A program made the position numbers and the translations under genes. Under the pieces are notes generated by a model. It was not told the DNA's origin, ran no database searches, and worked only from the letters and a program-made list of their open reading frames with translations. From Singulisphaera sp. GP187 (lineage in GTDB: Bacteria > Planctomycetota > Planctomycetia > Isosphaerales > Isosphaeraceae), in the NCBI RefSeq assembly GCF_900129635.1, contig NZ_FSRB01000001.1, forward strand, positions 1,093,501 to 1,157,500: a stretch of 64,000 nt of DNA, read 5' to 3'. This document shows positions 44,548 through 53,153 of the stretch, one piece after another. Every line of letters starts with the position of its first letter. Position 1 is the stretch's first letter.

Positions 44548-46140
44548 ATGACGTCGCGACGTTCGCTCTGGTTCCTGATCGTGATCTCCACCTCGCTGCG
44601 CCTCGCCTGGTCCGCGTCGCTCGGCCTGGGCAACGACGAAGCCTACCACTACCTCTTCGCGACCCATCACGACTGGAGCTATTTTGATCATCCGCCCATG
44701 CTTGCATTGGTGGAACGGTTGGGGATTGTGCTCTCCGGAGGCGTTGTCTCTCCCTTTCGCTTGCGACTCGGTTTCATTTTGCTGTTCGCGGGTTCAACCT
44801 GGTTGATGGCGCGGCTGACCGAGCGGTTTTACGGTCCTCGAGCGGGATTCCTCGCCGCGCTCGCCCTGAACCTGACCGCTTATCACAGTGTGGCGGCGGG
44901 GGCGTTTGTGCTGCCCGACGGTCCACTCCTGTTCTTCTGGCTCCTGACGCTGGATCGGCTCGCGGTGGCCATTGATTCGGGAGGGAGACTCGGACCCTGG
45001 CTTGGGGTGGGAGTCGCCTGGGGCGCGGCGATGCTCAGCAAGTATCACGCGGTCTTTCTCCCGGTCGGGACCTTTCTCTATTTCCTCCTCGAGCCGACCG
45101 CCCGGCATTGGCTCCGGCGTGCCGGGCCGTACGTGGCCACGGCGATCGGGCTCGCCCTCTTTTCCCCCGTGATCTGGTGGAATGCCACCCATGGATGGGC
45201 CTCGTTCGCCTTCCAGGGCGCGCGGGCCCTCGGCGGGTTGAGGTTCCGGCCCGACACGTTGGGCGCGGCCGTGCTGGGACAGGCGCTCTACCTGTTCCCT
45301 TGGGTCTGGTTGGCCCTGGTGTCGATTCTGATCCGCAACGGGCGCCGATTTTTCTCCCCGTCTGAGACCGCGCCAGCCGATCGGTTCCTCCTCTGCCAGG
45401 CCATCGTTCCGCTCTCGATCTTCATGGCGGTGGCCTGCACCCGGTCGGTCTTGCCGCACTGGACCTTGGTGGGGTTTCTTTCGATTTTCCCGTTGCTTGG
45501 CCGGAAATGGGAGGAGGAGCCGGCACGGCTCCACCGCCGGATCGTCGTGTTTGCAACGCTCCTGCTGTTCGCTGCGACGGTGGTTCTGGTCCAGACCAGG
45601 ACCGGCGTTCTCCAGCAAGGGGGGGAGGGAACACTCGGGCTAATCAAGGTCTCGCGTGACCCGACGCTCGACCTCTATGGTTGGGACGAGGTGAGTCGCG
45701 AACTGGAACGTCGTGGGCTGCTCGATCGGCCCAACACCTTTCTCTTTACGAGTAACTGGTATTACAGCGGCCACGTTGCGTTTGCGACCCGGAACCACGC
45801 CACTCCGGTCGCCTGCTACAGCGCGGGGGATGCGCGGAGCTTTGCCTTTTGGAGCAAGCCGAGCGACTGGATGGGCCAGGACGGGATCCTCATCTCGATG
45901 AACGGGCGATCGGTCGAGCCGCACTGCTTTGACCGCTTCTTTTCACGGATCGAGCTGCTCGGAGAATTCGAAGTGAAACGCTCCGGAACCCCGATCCGCA
46001 AGATCCGCCTGTTTCACTGCGTCCGTCAGATCGTCCCGTTTCCGTTCGATCAACCACGACCTCCCTCGTCGGTTCGGACGATCGCGCAGAGTCCGACTGA
46101 GGAGAGTGCGGGTGAGACGAAGCCGGCCGTTTTGCGCTGA
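44548..46140 (+). CDS. Membrane glycosyltransferase, GT39/ArnT-like
   Basis: The protein has 530 residues from the ATG at 44548, six bases after GAGG; an ATG at 44524 has poor spacing to any ribosome site. The first loop carries the classic signature GLGNDEAYHYLFATHHDWSY directly followed by FDHPPMLALVERLG. Many membrane helices follow (GFLAALALNLTAYHSVAAGA, GVGVAWGAAMLSKYHAVFLP). The soluble C-terminus (DLYGWDEVSRELERRGLLDR, FTSNWYYSGHVAFATRNHAT) is common in this group. The enzyme should transfer a sugar from a polyprenyl-phosphate donor on the outer face of the membrane. It differs clearly from the enzyme at 41183. Confidence 0.9.
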   Translation: MTSRRSLWFLIVISTSLRLAWSASLGLGNDEAYHYLFATHHDWSYFDHPPMLALVERLGIVLSGGVVSPFRLRLGFILLFAGSTWLMARLTERFYGPRAGFLAALALNLTAYHSVAAGAFVLPDGPLLFFWLLTLDRLAVAIDSGGRLGPWLGVGVAWGAAMLSKYHAVFLPVGTFLYFLLEPTARHWLRRAGPYVATAIGLALFSPVIWWNATHGWASFAFQGARALGGLRFRPDTLGAAVLGQALYLFPWVWLALVSILIRNGRRFFSPSETAPADRFLLCQAIVPLSIFMAVACTRSVLPHWTLVGFLSIFPLLGRKWEEEPARLHRRIVVFATLLLFAATVVLVQTRTGVLQQGGEGTLGLIKVSRDPTLDLYGWDEVSRELERRGLLDRPNTFLFTSNWYYSGHVAFATRNHATPVACYSAGDARSFAFWSKPSDWMGQDGILISMNGRSVEPHCFDRFFSRIELLGEFEVKRSGTPIRKIRLFHCVRQIVPFPFDQPRPPSSVRTIAQSPTEESAGETKPAVLR

Positions 46141-46299
46141 CGGCTCCATCGATCGGGCCCGCGCCGGCTTTGTCGCGGCCTGTAGAATCCCATTGGGATG
46201 ACGGTAGAATCGTGCGAGGGATCGATTCCGAGTGGGTCCGATGTCCTCGAACTACGTGAAATCGGGCCAGTGGGCGGGGCGGGACGGGAGTAGGGGCGA

Positions 46300-47709
46300 A
46301 TGAATAATGAGCCGGTCGTCCTACGCGAACGATCGACGGGACCGATCTCGAAAGTCGTCGGCCTTTATCAGACGCTCCTGAGGCGGAGCCTCGAGCACTT
46401 TTTCCCGGACGGGATTTTGGAGGCGGCGGGGGACCGCAGCTTCATCGAATGGGACGGTGCGTCGCTTGAAGAACATTATCGCGTGGGCGATGACCCCGAC
46501 GGCCTCGGTGTCGAGATCGAATGGTTTCGGTCGCGCTACCTCTATCTGCCCGGCAGTCCGGCCCCGTTCTTGCCCGCGGAGCGGCATCTGATCGAGGTGA
46601 TCCTCGAAGCGCTCGACCTCCGGTTTCGGGGCCTGTTCGACCTGGAGGTGGCCAACCGCATCGAGCGGTTCCACTACGCCAGTGAAGACCTGATCCTTTC
46701 CGACTACCTCGGTGGTGACGACCACTTCCGGATCCCGGCCGCCCTCGAAGCGCTCCGGGTCGCGGCGCTCTCCACGTACGAAAATCGTCGTGTTTCTTTG
46801 GGCACCCTTCTGCTCGGGACGCCCTACGACCCGGCCGCCCCCGAGTGGGTCAACCCTGAAGGGGCGCCCCGGTTCAACACCCGCCTGACGGCGATCAAAG
46901 GGTTTCATCGCCTCTGTGACGGTGTGCAGACGTTATTCATCGTCGATCAGCAGGGAGAGTTGACCCGGACCGTGGACATCGGGCGCTGGGCCGAGAAGGT
47001 GCAGGGCTCGGCGCCGCTCGAAACACCCTGTCCCCGCGCCTACGTGAATCATGCCAAGGCGACCCGGTCGGGAGGGCACCTCTGCCTGGTGTTGACCCCT
47101 TCGCAAGAGATCAAGGTGTTCGCCGAGGGGGTGCTGACCTTCGCCTTCAGCGACGCGCGCTGGCGGCTCCTCGACATCCCGACCAAGTTCGCGGCTTGGT
47201 GCAAGGCGATCGGCAAGTCATGCCCGAGCGACCTGGCGTTGCGGATCTTCCAGGCCGCCTTGAACCTGGCGGAAGACCGGAAAGGCGCCTTGTTCGTCGT
47301 GCTCCGCGACCCCGGATCATCCATCCCGCAACTGATCGCGCCCGCCGACCGGATCGTCGAAGAAGTGGCCACCGATGATCCCCACGACCCCGAGAACCTC
47401 TCGCCCCGCATGGCCAAGCAATCGCTCCACCATGTCGCCCGCGACCAGACCCTCGCTGAACTCGATGCCACCGTCCTCGAAGCCCTGGCCGGGATTGACG
47501 GCGCCGTGGTGACGGACCTCGACGGCCGTCTGCTCACCTTCGGCGCCATCCTCAAAATCGATCCCGAAGCGCTCAAGATCGCCCGTGCCGTTGAGGGGGC
47601 GAGAACCTTGGCCGCCATCGCCGCGTCCTATCACGGCCCTGTCATCAAGGTCAGCGAGGACGGCTATCTGACGATGTACCTCGGCGGCCGGCGAGTCTGG
47701 GGGCTGTAG
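46300..47709 (+). CDS. DisA-type nucleotide-binding (diadenylate cyclase-like) protein
   Basis: The protein has 469 residues; ATG at 46300. The C-terminal 95 residues match the DAC domain of c-di-AMP synthases: LDATVLEALAGIDGAVVTDL with the DGA motif at 400-402, then VEGARTLAAIAASYHGPVIK (around 433-452) and VSEDGYLTMYLGGRRVWGL. In active enzymes the second motif reads GxRHRAA; here it is GARTLAA, so the His and second Arg are replaced (Arg435 kept). Catalysis from ATP is therefore uncertain; a nucleotide-binding role is possible. Residues 1-370 have no domain I recognise but are well ordered in composition, without a membrane helix. No DNA-binding HhH region of true DisA is present. Confidence 0.8.
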   Translation: MNNEPVVLRERSTGPISKVVGLYQTLLRRSLEHFFPDGILEAAGDRSFIEWDGASLEEHYRVGDDPDGLGVEIEWFRSRYLYLPGSPAPFLPAERHLIEVILEALDLRFRGLFDLEVANRIERFHYASEDLILSDYLGGDDHFRIPAALEALRVAALSTYENRRVSLGTLLLGTPYDPAAPEWVNPEGAPRFNTRLTAIKGFHRLCDGVQTLFIVDQQGELTRTVDIGRWAEKVQGSAPLETPCPRAYVNHAKATRSGGHLCLVLTPSQEIKVFAEGVLTFAFSDARWRLLDIPTKFAAWCKAIGKSCPSDLALRIFQAALNLAEDRKGALFVVLRDPGSSIPQLIAPADRIVEEVATDDPHDPENLSPRMAKQSLHHVARDQTLAELDATVLEALAGIDGAVVTDLDGRLLTFGAILKIDPEALKIARAVEGARTLAAIAASYHGPVIKVSEDGYLTMYLGGRRVWGL

Positions 47710-47842
47710 CCTGATCGGAATTTATTGTACGTGTGTTTATGTCGTGACTTGGCGGGTTCGTGGTCGTGTCGCAAACTTCCGCCTTAATGTCAGGTGGTGA
47801 TGGATTACCAGAGGCGGGATGCGGGAGTGTTGAGGAGTAGCC

Positions 47843-48070
47843 TCACGACATGTCGCCCTCGAAACCCTTCAAGTGGTCTTCATCCTCAGATAAAACGACC
47901 AGTTTCCCCCGCCCTCGGCCTGGGACAGGATGGTGTATCTCGGCGGGTAGACCAATCAGTTGAGCAATCGGTTGTGCGTTCCGAGTGATCACCAACTTCT
48001 CTCCGGGGGCGAGTTGGTCGATCAGTTGCGAGAGCTTGTCCTGGGCCTCTTCGATCGTGATTGTGGTCAT
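47843..48070 (-). CDS. Phd/YefM-type antitoxin, no toxin partner visible
   Basis: The protein has 75 residues from an ATG at 48070, nine bases after GAGG; a TTG six bases earlier is an alternative. The start TTITIEEAQDKLSQLIDQLA and GEKLVITRNAQPIAQLIGLP are the Phd/YefM antitoxin fold, which dimerises, binds its own promoter and covers a toxin with its C-terminus. The usual PIN, Doc or RelE toxin would follow to the left, but 47710-47842 has no coding frame. It is therefore an orphan antitoxin or a regulator. Confidence 0.75.
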   Translation of the reverse strand: MTTITIEEAQDKLSQLIDQLAPGEKLVITRNAQPIAQLIGLPAEIHHPVPGRGRGKLVVLSEDEDHLKGFEGDMS

Positions 48071-48133
48071 GGCCAAACCTCACTCTCCGTTAGCTCCCGA
48101 GGGTCATTGAAACCTGATACCATTGCGAACGAT

Positions 48134-48597
48134 TAGGAACGGGACGCAAATAACTTCCCGATTTCAGAACGATTCACGGACATGCCCCGCAATGCCGTTA
48201 ATACTTTATGTGAATCTAAAACTGAAAAACAACCTTATATCTTGAATACGCCTCGGACTATTTGGTTTAAATTCAACCCCAACGGGGCTGCCCAAGGAAG
48301 CCCAGGGCAACGCCCTGGGGGTTCAACCACGATGATTAGCAGCCCTGAAAGGGCGACTTAAAAGGTTGTACCAGAACGATCTACATCGCAAGTCCGCCGC
48401 TCGAACTAGGCCGCCCTTACAGGCTATGCGATTTAAACGTGTCGATTTCCCGGGGCGTTGCCCCGGGCTACCTTGGGCCGCCCCTTGGGGCTGAAACCGG
48501 CGAGAGCGTGCGCCACTCGACGGTAAACCGCTGTAGGTCTCGCCCCAGCCTACCTTCGTGGGGTTAGACTCGGGAAGTGATTTGCGTCCCGTTCCTA
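48134..48597. mobile_element. 460-bp MITE-like element with 26-bp terminal inverted repeats
   Basis: The 26 bases at 48136-48161 (beginning GGAACGGGACGCAAAT) recur in inverted form at 48570-48595 with 25 of 26 matches. Both ends are flanked by TA (48134-48135 and 48596-48597), fitting a TA target duplication as made by IS630/Tc1-mariner transposases. No protein is encoded inside. The interior has an AT-rich left part and two GC hairpins in opposite orientation: CCCAGGGC-AAC-GCCCTGGG (48301-48319) and CCCGGGGC-GTT-GCCCCGGG (48449-48467), each next to AGCCC...GGGCG type motifs. This makes the whole element broadly palindromic. It is presumably moved in trans. Confidence 0.85.
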
Positions 48598-48750
48598 AGA
48601 GTCAATTTTCCATCGCAACCCGCCGAAGACCGATGCGCAGATCACGACAAACGTAATTAATGATCGGGTGCTGAATCGGGACCACGATCGTTGAGTTGTA
48701 ATGTTGTGTAATGGAAACGTGTAGATGATTTGTATTCCTATAGAGGGGTG

Positions 48751-48902
48751 GGCACGGTCCACCAGATTTCGCTTGCGCGGGGGTGGGGCACCCATTTACG
48801 CGAACCCGCCGGCCAAAAGGTGTGGTCAGCCATGCCAACCTTTACAAGAGGGCATGGCCCACCAGGTTTCGCCCGCGTGGGTGGGGGAGACCCACTCACG
48901 CG
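48751..48902. repeat. 52-bp direct repeat, two copies exactly 100 bp apart
   Basis: Copy one (48751-48802) and copy two (48851-48902) share about 40 of 52 bases. The common core is GGCAyGGyCCACCAGrTTTCGC, followed by a G-run and ending CCCAyTyACGCG. Similar GGTGGCCCACC fragments occur near 16820 and 56550, so this may be a dispersed intergenic family. The remaining sequence from 48603 to 48936 is non-coding. Confidence 0.65.
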
Positions 48903-48936
48903 CACTTGTGGGTTGCGCGGAACGGTGACTCCACGG

Positions 48937-49989
48937 TCAGATCGTCGTCATGATCGCCTCGAGCGTTTCCCGCGAGGGCCGGAGTGACTCGTCGGGCAAG
49001 AGGGCCAGGGGCGTTTCGGTCATCCCCTGCATGGTGACGAAGTCGGGGCGGTCGGGGGCGAGGTAGAGCAGGCCGGTGAGGAACTCGTGGCGTTCCTGGC
49101 TCTCGATCAAGAGCCGGAGGGCCGAGGGCCGGTCGGTCACCTTGTGCTCGTCGTGGCGCAGGGCGCGGAGCACGATCCAGGAGCCGTCGTGAAGCTGGAC
49201 GCGGGTGGTTTCGCCGGCTTTTTGCTCGACTTCGATCTCGGCGAGCCGGGGGACGAAACCGACGTCGTGGAGCGGTTCCTCGTGCTCTCGGGCCCACTCC
49301 CAACTCTTGGTCGAACTCGCGAAGTCGTTAAAGGTGACGCAGGGGCTGATGATGTCGAGGACCGCGAGCCCTTGATGGTTCAGGGCGGCCTTCAAAAGGG
49401 GGACGAGCTGTTTCTTGTCGCCCGCGAAGGAGCGGGCGACAAACGTGGCGCCGGCGGTGACGGCCTCCATGCAGAGGTCGAACGGCGGGATCGTGTTTTC
49501 TTCGCCGGTCTCCCGGCGCAGGTGCGCATGCAAGTCGGCGGTGGCCGAGAACTGGCCTTTGGTCAGACCGTAGCAGCCGTTGTCTTCGACGACGTAGACC
49601 AAGGGCAGGTTGCGTCGGCAGGCATGCTTGAATTGTCCCATGCCGATATTTGCCGTATCGCCATCGCCGCTGATCCCGATGTTTCGAAGGCTCCGATTGG
49701 CGACCGCGGCCCCGGTGGCGACTGACGGCATTCGGCCGTGCAAGGCGTTGAAGCCGTGGCTGTACTGGAGGAAGTAGGCCGGGGTCTTGCTCGAGCAGCC
49801 GATGCCGCTGAACTTGACGGTCTTATAGGGGTTGACCCCGACGGCTTTGCATGCCTCGACGAGGTAACTGGTGATGCTGTTGTGCCCACAACCCTTGCAG
49901 AGTGTGGAGGGGAGACCCTGAAACGCCAGGGTCGGGAGGGACATTCGACGTCCCTCACTCTCGATGAGGATCATTGAATCGGTGGCCAT
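48937..49989 (-). CDS. korB: 2-oxoacid:ferredoxin oxidoreductase, beta subunit
   Basis: The protein has 350 residues; ATG at 49989. It binds thiamine diphosphate: GDGDTANIGMGQFKHACRRN is the TPP motif, followed by LPLVYVVEDNGCYGLTKGQF. STLCKGCGHNSITSYLVEAC and GIGCSSKTPAYFLQYSHGFN match the beta subunits of 2-oxoglutarate- and related ferredoxin oxidoreductases, as do the lengths of both subunits. With the alpha subunit it would convert 2-oxoglutarate (or another 2-oxoacid) and CoA to acyl-CoA, CO2 and reduced ferredoxin. Substrate choice cannot be settled by eye. It lies 195 bases after the alpha gene in the same direction; that gap has no gene. Confidence 0.92.
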   Translation of the reverse strand: MATDSMILIESEGRRMSLPTLAFQGLPSTLCKGCGHNSITSYLVEACKAVGVNPYKTVKFSGIGCSSKTPAYFLQYSHGFNALHGRMPSVATGAAVANRSLRNIGISGDGDTANIGMGQFKHACRRNLPLVYVVEDNGCYGLTKGQFSATADLHAHLRRETGEENTIPPFDLCMEAVTAGATFVARSFAGDKKQLVPLLKAALNHQGLAVLDIISPCVTFNDFASSTKSWEWAREHEEPLHDVGFVPRLAEIEVEQKAGETTRVQLHDGSWIVLRALRHDEHKVTDRPSALRLLIESQERHEFLTGLLYLAPDRPDFVTMQGMTETPLALLPDESLRPSRETLEAIMTTI

Positions 49990-50184
49990 GAGTCGATCGC
50001 CTCTTGGGGGGAGAGCCAGAGAGTGTGTCAGTCATTGGCACGAAGTCGGTATCCGGTGCGGGCCTCGCCAAGCACGAGGGGGATGTCGGGATGAGTCCGG
50101 GTCTGGGCAGCGGAACGTCAAGGAGGGGCGGCAGGACCGTCCTTTTCTTTCTCTCGTTCCGGCCATTCGCCGGTTCGAGTGCAC

Positions 50185-52134
50185 TCATTCGGGGGAGAGT
50201 TCGGGCGCGTGCGGGACGCGTGGATTGTCGGCTTCGACGTTTCCTGTGGGCCAGCCCGGCCCTGACGGGTTTTTCTCCCAGCCAAGAATCGGTCGGATGA
50301 CGTTCACCGCGGCCAGCGGGGTGCCGTTGTAGTGCGGGACCGACACCAGGCGATCGGCCAGGGTGCCGGAGAGCGACGAACGGAGCAGGGCGGCGACTTG
50401 GCCGTCTCGGTTCTGTTCGATCACGTAGACACGTTCATGTCGGCTGATGAAATGAGTCACGGCGTCGGAGACGGGCAAAGCGCGGATCCGGCAGTATTCC
50501 GTCGCGATCCCCTGCTCGGAAAGCAGGTCGCGGGCCTCGACCATCGCCCAGTGGCTTGACCCGTAGGCGATCAAGCCTACCCGAGCGCCTGCGTCTCCCT
50601 CGATGACGGGAGGAGGGAGCTTGCGTCGCGCCGTCTCGAGCTTGAGCGCCAGGCGGTCGAGGTTCTTCTTCCAATCTTCCGGCCGCTCGCTGTAGCCCGA
50701 CTTCTCGTTGTGGCCCGTTCCGCGCGTGAAGTAGGCCGCCAGCGGGTTCTCGGTCCCCGGGATCGTGCGGTAGCAGATCCCGTCGCCGTCCACGTCACGG
50801 TAGCGCTCGAACTGGCCGAGTCGTTCGAGGTCGGCCGCGTCGAGCAGCTTCCCGCGATGGATCGGTTTCTCTGGATAGGCGAACGGGTCGGACAGCCAGA
50901 GGTTCATTCCCATGTCGAGGTCGGTCGCCATGAAGATGGGCGTCTGGAATTGCTGGGCGAGGTCGAGCGCTTCGACCGCGAAGCTGAAACATTCGCCGAC
51001 CGAACCGGGGATCAAAACAACATGTCGGCAATCACCATGGCCGAGTAGATGGAGCTTGAGGATGTCTCCCTGGCTGGTCCGGGTGGGTAGGCCGGTGCTT
51101 GGGCCCATCCGCTGGACGTCGACGATGACGACCGGGATCTCGGCGAAGTAGGCGAGGCCGACGAACTCGGTCATCAAGGAGATGCCAGGGCCCGAGGTGG
51201 CCGTCAGGGAGCGGGCGCCCGCCCACCCCGCGCCGATGGCCATGCCGATGGCGGCCAGTTCATCCTCGGCCTGAACGACTGCGAACGTCCGTTTGCCGTC
51301 GCCGTCGGTGCGGTATTTCTTGAGGAACTCCTCGGTGTATTCGGCCAGACTGCTCGAGGGTGTGATCGGATACCAGGTCAGCACGCTGGTGCCGCCGAAG
51401 ACCGCGCCCAAGGCGGCGGCCTTGTTGCCCTCGATCAGGACCTTGTTGCTCAGGCCGTCGATCCGCTCGACCCGGAACGGCAGATCGGTGGGCAGGTGGG
51501 TTTCGGCCCAGGCGAAGCCGGTGCGCGCGGCGTTGATGTTGATGTCGGCGGCCTTCGCCTTGCGTCCTGGAAACTCGCGGCGGATCGCGGCCTCGACCTC
51601 GCCCATCTCAATTCCAGCAACGTAGGCGACGACCCCCACGTAAACCATGTTGATGACTTTACGGAGCTTGTCGCGATACCCCTTGTCCTTGCTGTCGGCC
51701 GGGTAGGCTTCCTCGACCAGTTTCTGAAACGGCACGGGGAAGTACTGCACGTCGTCGCGAACGGCGTCGAGGTCGAAGTCGTCGCGGTAGATGACGATCG
51801 AGCCGGGCTGAAGTTGACGGACGTCGTCAGCCGCCGTATGGGCGTTCATGCAGACCAGGATCGGCGTGTCGAGCCGATGACCGACATACCCTTTGGCGGA
51901 GGCCCGAATGTGGAACCAGGTGGGCAAGCCTTCGATGTTCGAAGGGAAGACGTTCTTGCCGCTGCACGGGATGCCCATCCCATAGAGAGCGCGAAGGAGA
52001 ACGAGATTGGCCGACTGGCTGCCCGAACCGTTGACGGTTCCGACGCGAATCGCCAGGTCGTTCACCGAAGCGGGAGAGGTCGTGGCCCCGTCACGGACGG
52101 GGAATGTCTCGACCACCGAGGTTGTGGATGACAT
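50185..52134 (-). CDS. korA: 2-oxoacid:ferredoxin oxidoreductase, fused gamma-alpha subunit
   Basis: The protein has 649 residues from an ATG at 52134, six bases after GAGG. Residues about 25-210 are the gamma (POR) domain (VGTVNGSGSQSANLVLLRAL, WFHIRASAKGYVGHRLDTPI). Residues about 225-620 are the alpha part: GTSVLTWYPITPSSSLAEYT, AVVQAEDELAAIGMAIGAGW, SLTATSGPGISLMTEFVGLA and RMGPSTGLPTRTSQGDILKL, which form the pyrimidine-binding side of the TPP site and the CoA-facing domain. The fused gamma-alpha layout is standard for two-subunit KorAB enzymes. Together with the beta gene it gives an oxygen-tolerant or anaerobic alternative to 2-oxoglutarate dehydrogenase. Confidence 0.92.
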   Translation of the reverse strand: MSSTTSVVETFPVRDGATTSPASVNDLAIRVGTVNGSGSQSANLVLLRALYGMGIPCSGKNVFPSNIEGLPTWFHIRASAKGYVGHRLDTPILVCMNAHTAADDVRQLQPGSIVIYRDDFDLDAVRDDVQYFPVPFQKLVEEAYPADSKDKGYRDKLRKVINMVYVGVVAYVAGIEMGEVEAAIRREFPGRKAKAADININAARTGFAWAETHLPTDLPFRVERIDGLSNKVLIEGNKAAALGAVFGGTSVLTWYPITPSSSLAEYTEEFLKKYRTDGDGKRTFAVVQAEDELAAIGMAIGAGWAGARSLTATSGPGISLMTEFVGLAYFAEIPVVIVDVQRMGPSTGLPTRTSQGDILKLHLLGHGDCRHVVLIPGSVGECFSFAVEALDLAQQFQTPIFMATDLDMGMNLWLSDPFAYPEKPIHRGKLLDAADLERLGQFERYRDVDGDGICYRTIPGTENPLAAYFTRGTGHNEKSGYSERPEDWKKNLDRLALKLETARRKLPPPVIEGDAGARVGLIAYGSSHWAMVEARDLLSEQGIATEYCRIRALPVSDAVTHFISRHERVYVIEQNRDGQVAALLRSSLSGTLADRLVSVPHYNGTPLAAVNVIRPILGWEKNPSGPGWPTGNVEADNPRVPHAPELSPE

Positions 52135-53153
52135 GGTGTGCCTCAAAAAGAGCGAGCACCACGGCAGAGAGCGGTTCCGCAACACGCATTCCAGCGTTCG
52201 TGACGACCCTCGCGGAACCCGCAAGTGAGACCCGACACCGTGCATGCCCGACAACTTTTACTCCACCAGAACCCCACGTCGGTGGCAAGCAGTTAACCGA
52301 TTTCTCGAGTCGGGCCGGGTTCGCCCACCACCGTTTTGGGTGGGCGAGGCGCGCAAAGGTACGCCGTCCGGATCCGTGTCCGGACAGCGTGGTTCTTCAC
52401 CAGAACGGCGTTGTCGCCGTCTCGGTCTGGATCAGGTCAGGCCGACGTCTTGGCGGCCGAGCGGGTCCGAGCCCGAGTAATGCCGTTCCGCACGGTCACA
52501 GTCCCACGAGTGGTGTTCTGATTGTTGTTGTTGTGGGCGGGGGCGTGGGTGTGCGTGGGGTGGACGGGTCGCTCCTCTGTGCGGAGGGACGTCAAGAAAT
52601 CGCGGGCGGCTTTCAGGTCGGATTGTTCGATTTCGGGGACGGAATTGGTTTGCATAGGGAGAATCAGATGATCCGCAACGAACGGGAAAGTGCCTCGGGA
52701 CACCATGTCCCGTGGCGTGATTCAGAGGCTAGCGTTCCGACGGGGAAGACGATCAAGAGAAGTGTCAAGCAACTGCCGGACCGGAAGCGACGATAACGTG
52801 AGATCCTTGGGCAAGGTCATCTCGACCCCCAGTTGAGTGCTGGAGGCGGTGGGCATAAGGGCACGATCACCTGAACTGTGTTTGCTCACAAGCTCGGACG
52901 GGATCGTCAACCTTGAGAAGCTCACCCTTATTATCGGCATTTCAGGCGGGAACTTCAGTGGGAATGAAGCGGGCAGGCGTTTTTGCTGGCGAACCTCTCC
53001 TTGCCGACGGCGCCGAGCCCGGTGACAATCGGAAACGACGTCGACCGTGCTCAGAAGAAGAATTAGAACATAACGGGGAGCTTTTCTTCAACGAGGGTGA
53101 TCGACTTTCCTCCCATTATCCCGCTTTTTTGATGAGACAGGTTGACCGGTCCG
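52135..53153. other. 1-kb intergenic region between korA and miaA
   Basis: Mostly non-coding. Two potential stems are present: CGCCCACC (52322-52329) with GGTGGGCG (52339-52346), and a GTCCGGA...TCCGGAC pair near 52369-52389. Both could sit in the korA leader. On the minus strand an open frame from 52655 to 52437 (72 codons, MQTNSVPEIEQSDLKAARDF, then a His/Asn/Pro-rich tail) has no ribosome site and I do not accept it as a gene. Confidence 0.45.

Noticed and set aside
52437..52655. 72-codon minus-strand frame with a His/Asn/Pro-rich tail
   Set aside because: The sequence before its ATG is pyrimidine-rich, so there is no ribosome site, and the tail comes from simple-sequence DNA.
53142..53153. 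TTG start for miaA twelve bases upstream of the ATG
   Set aside because: The ATG at 53154 has an equally good context and fits family length; the TTG adds no conserved residues.
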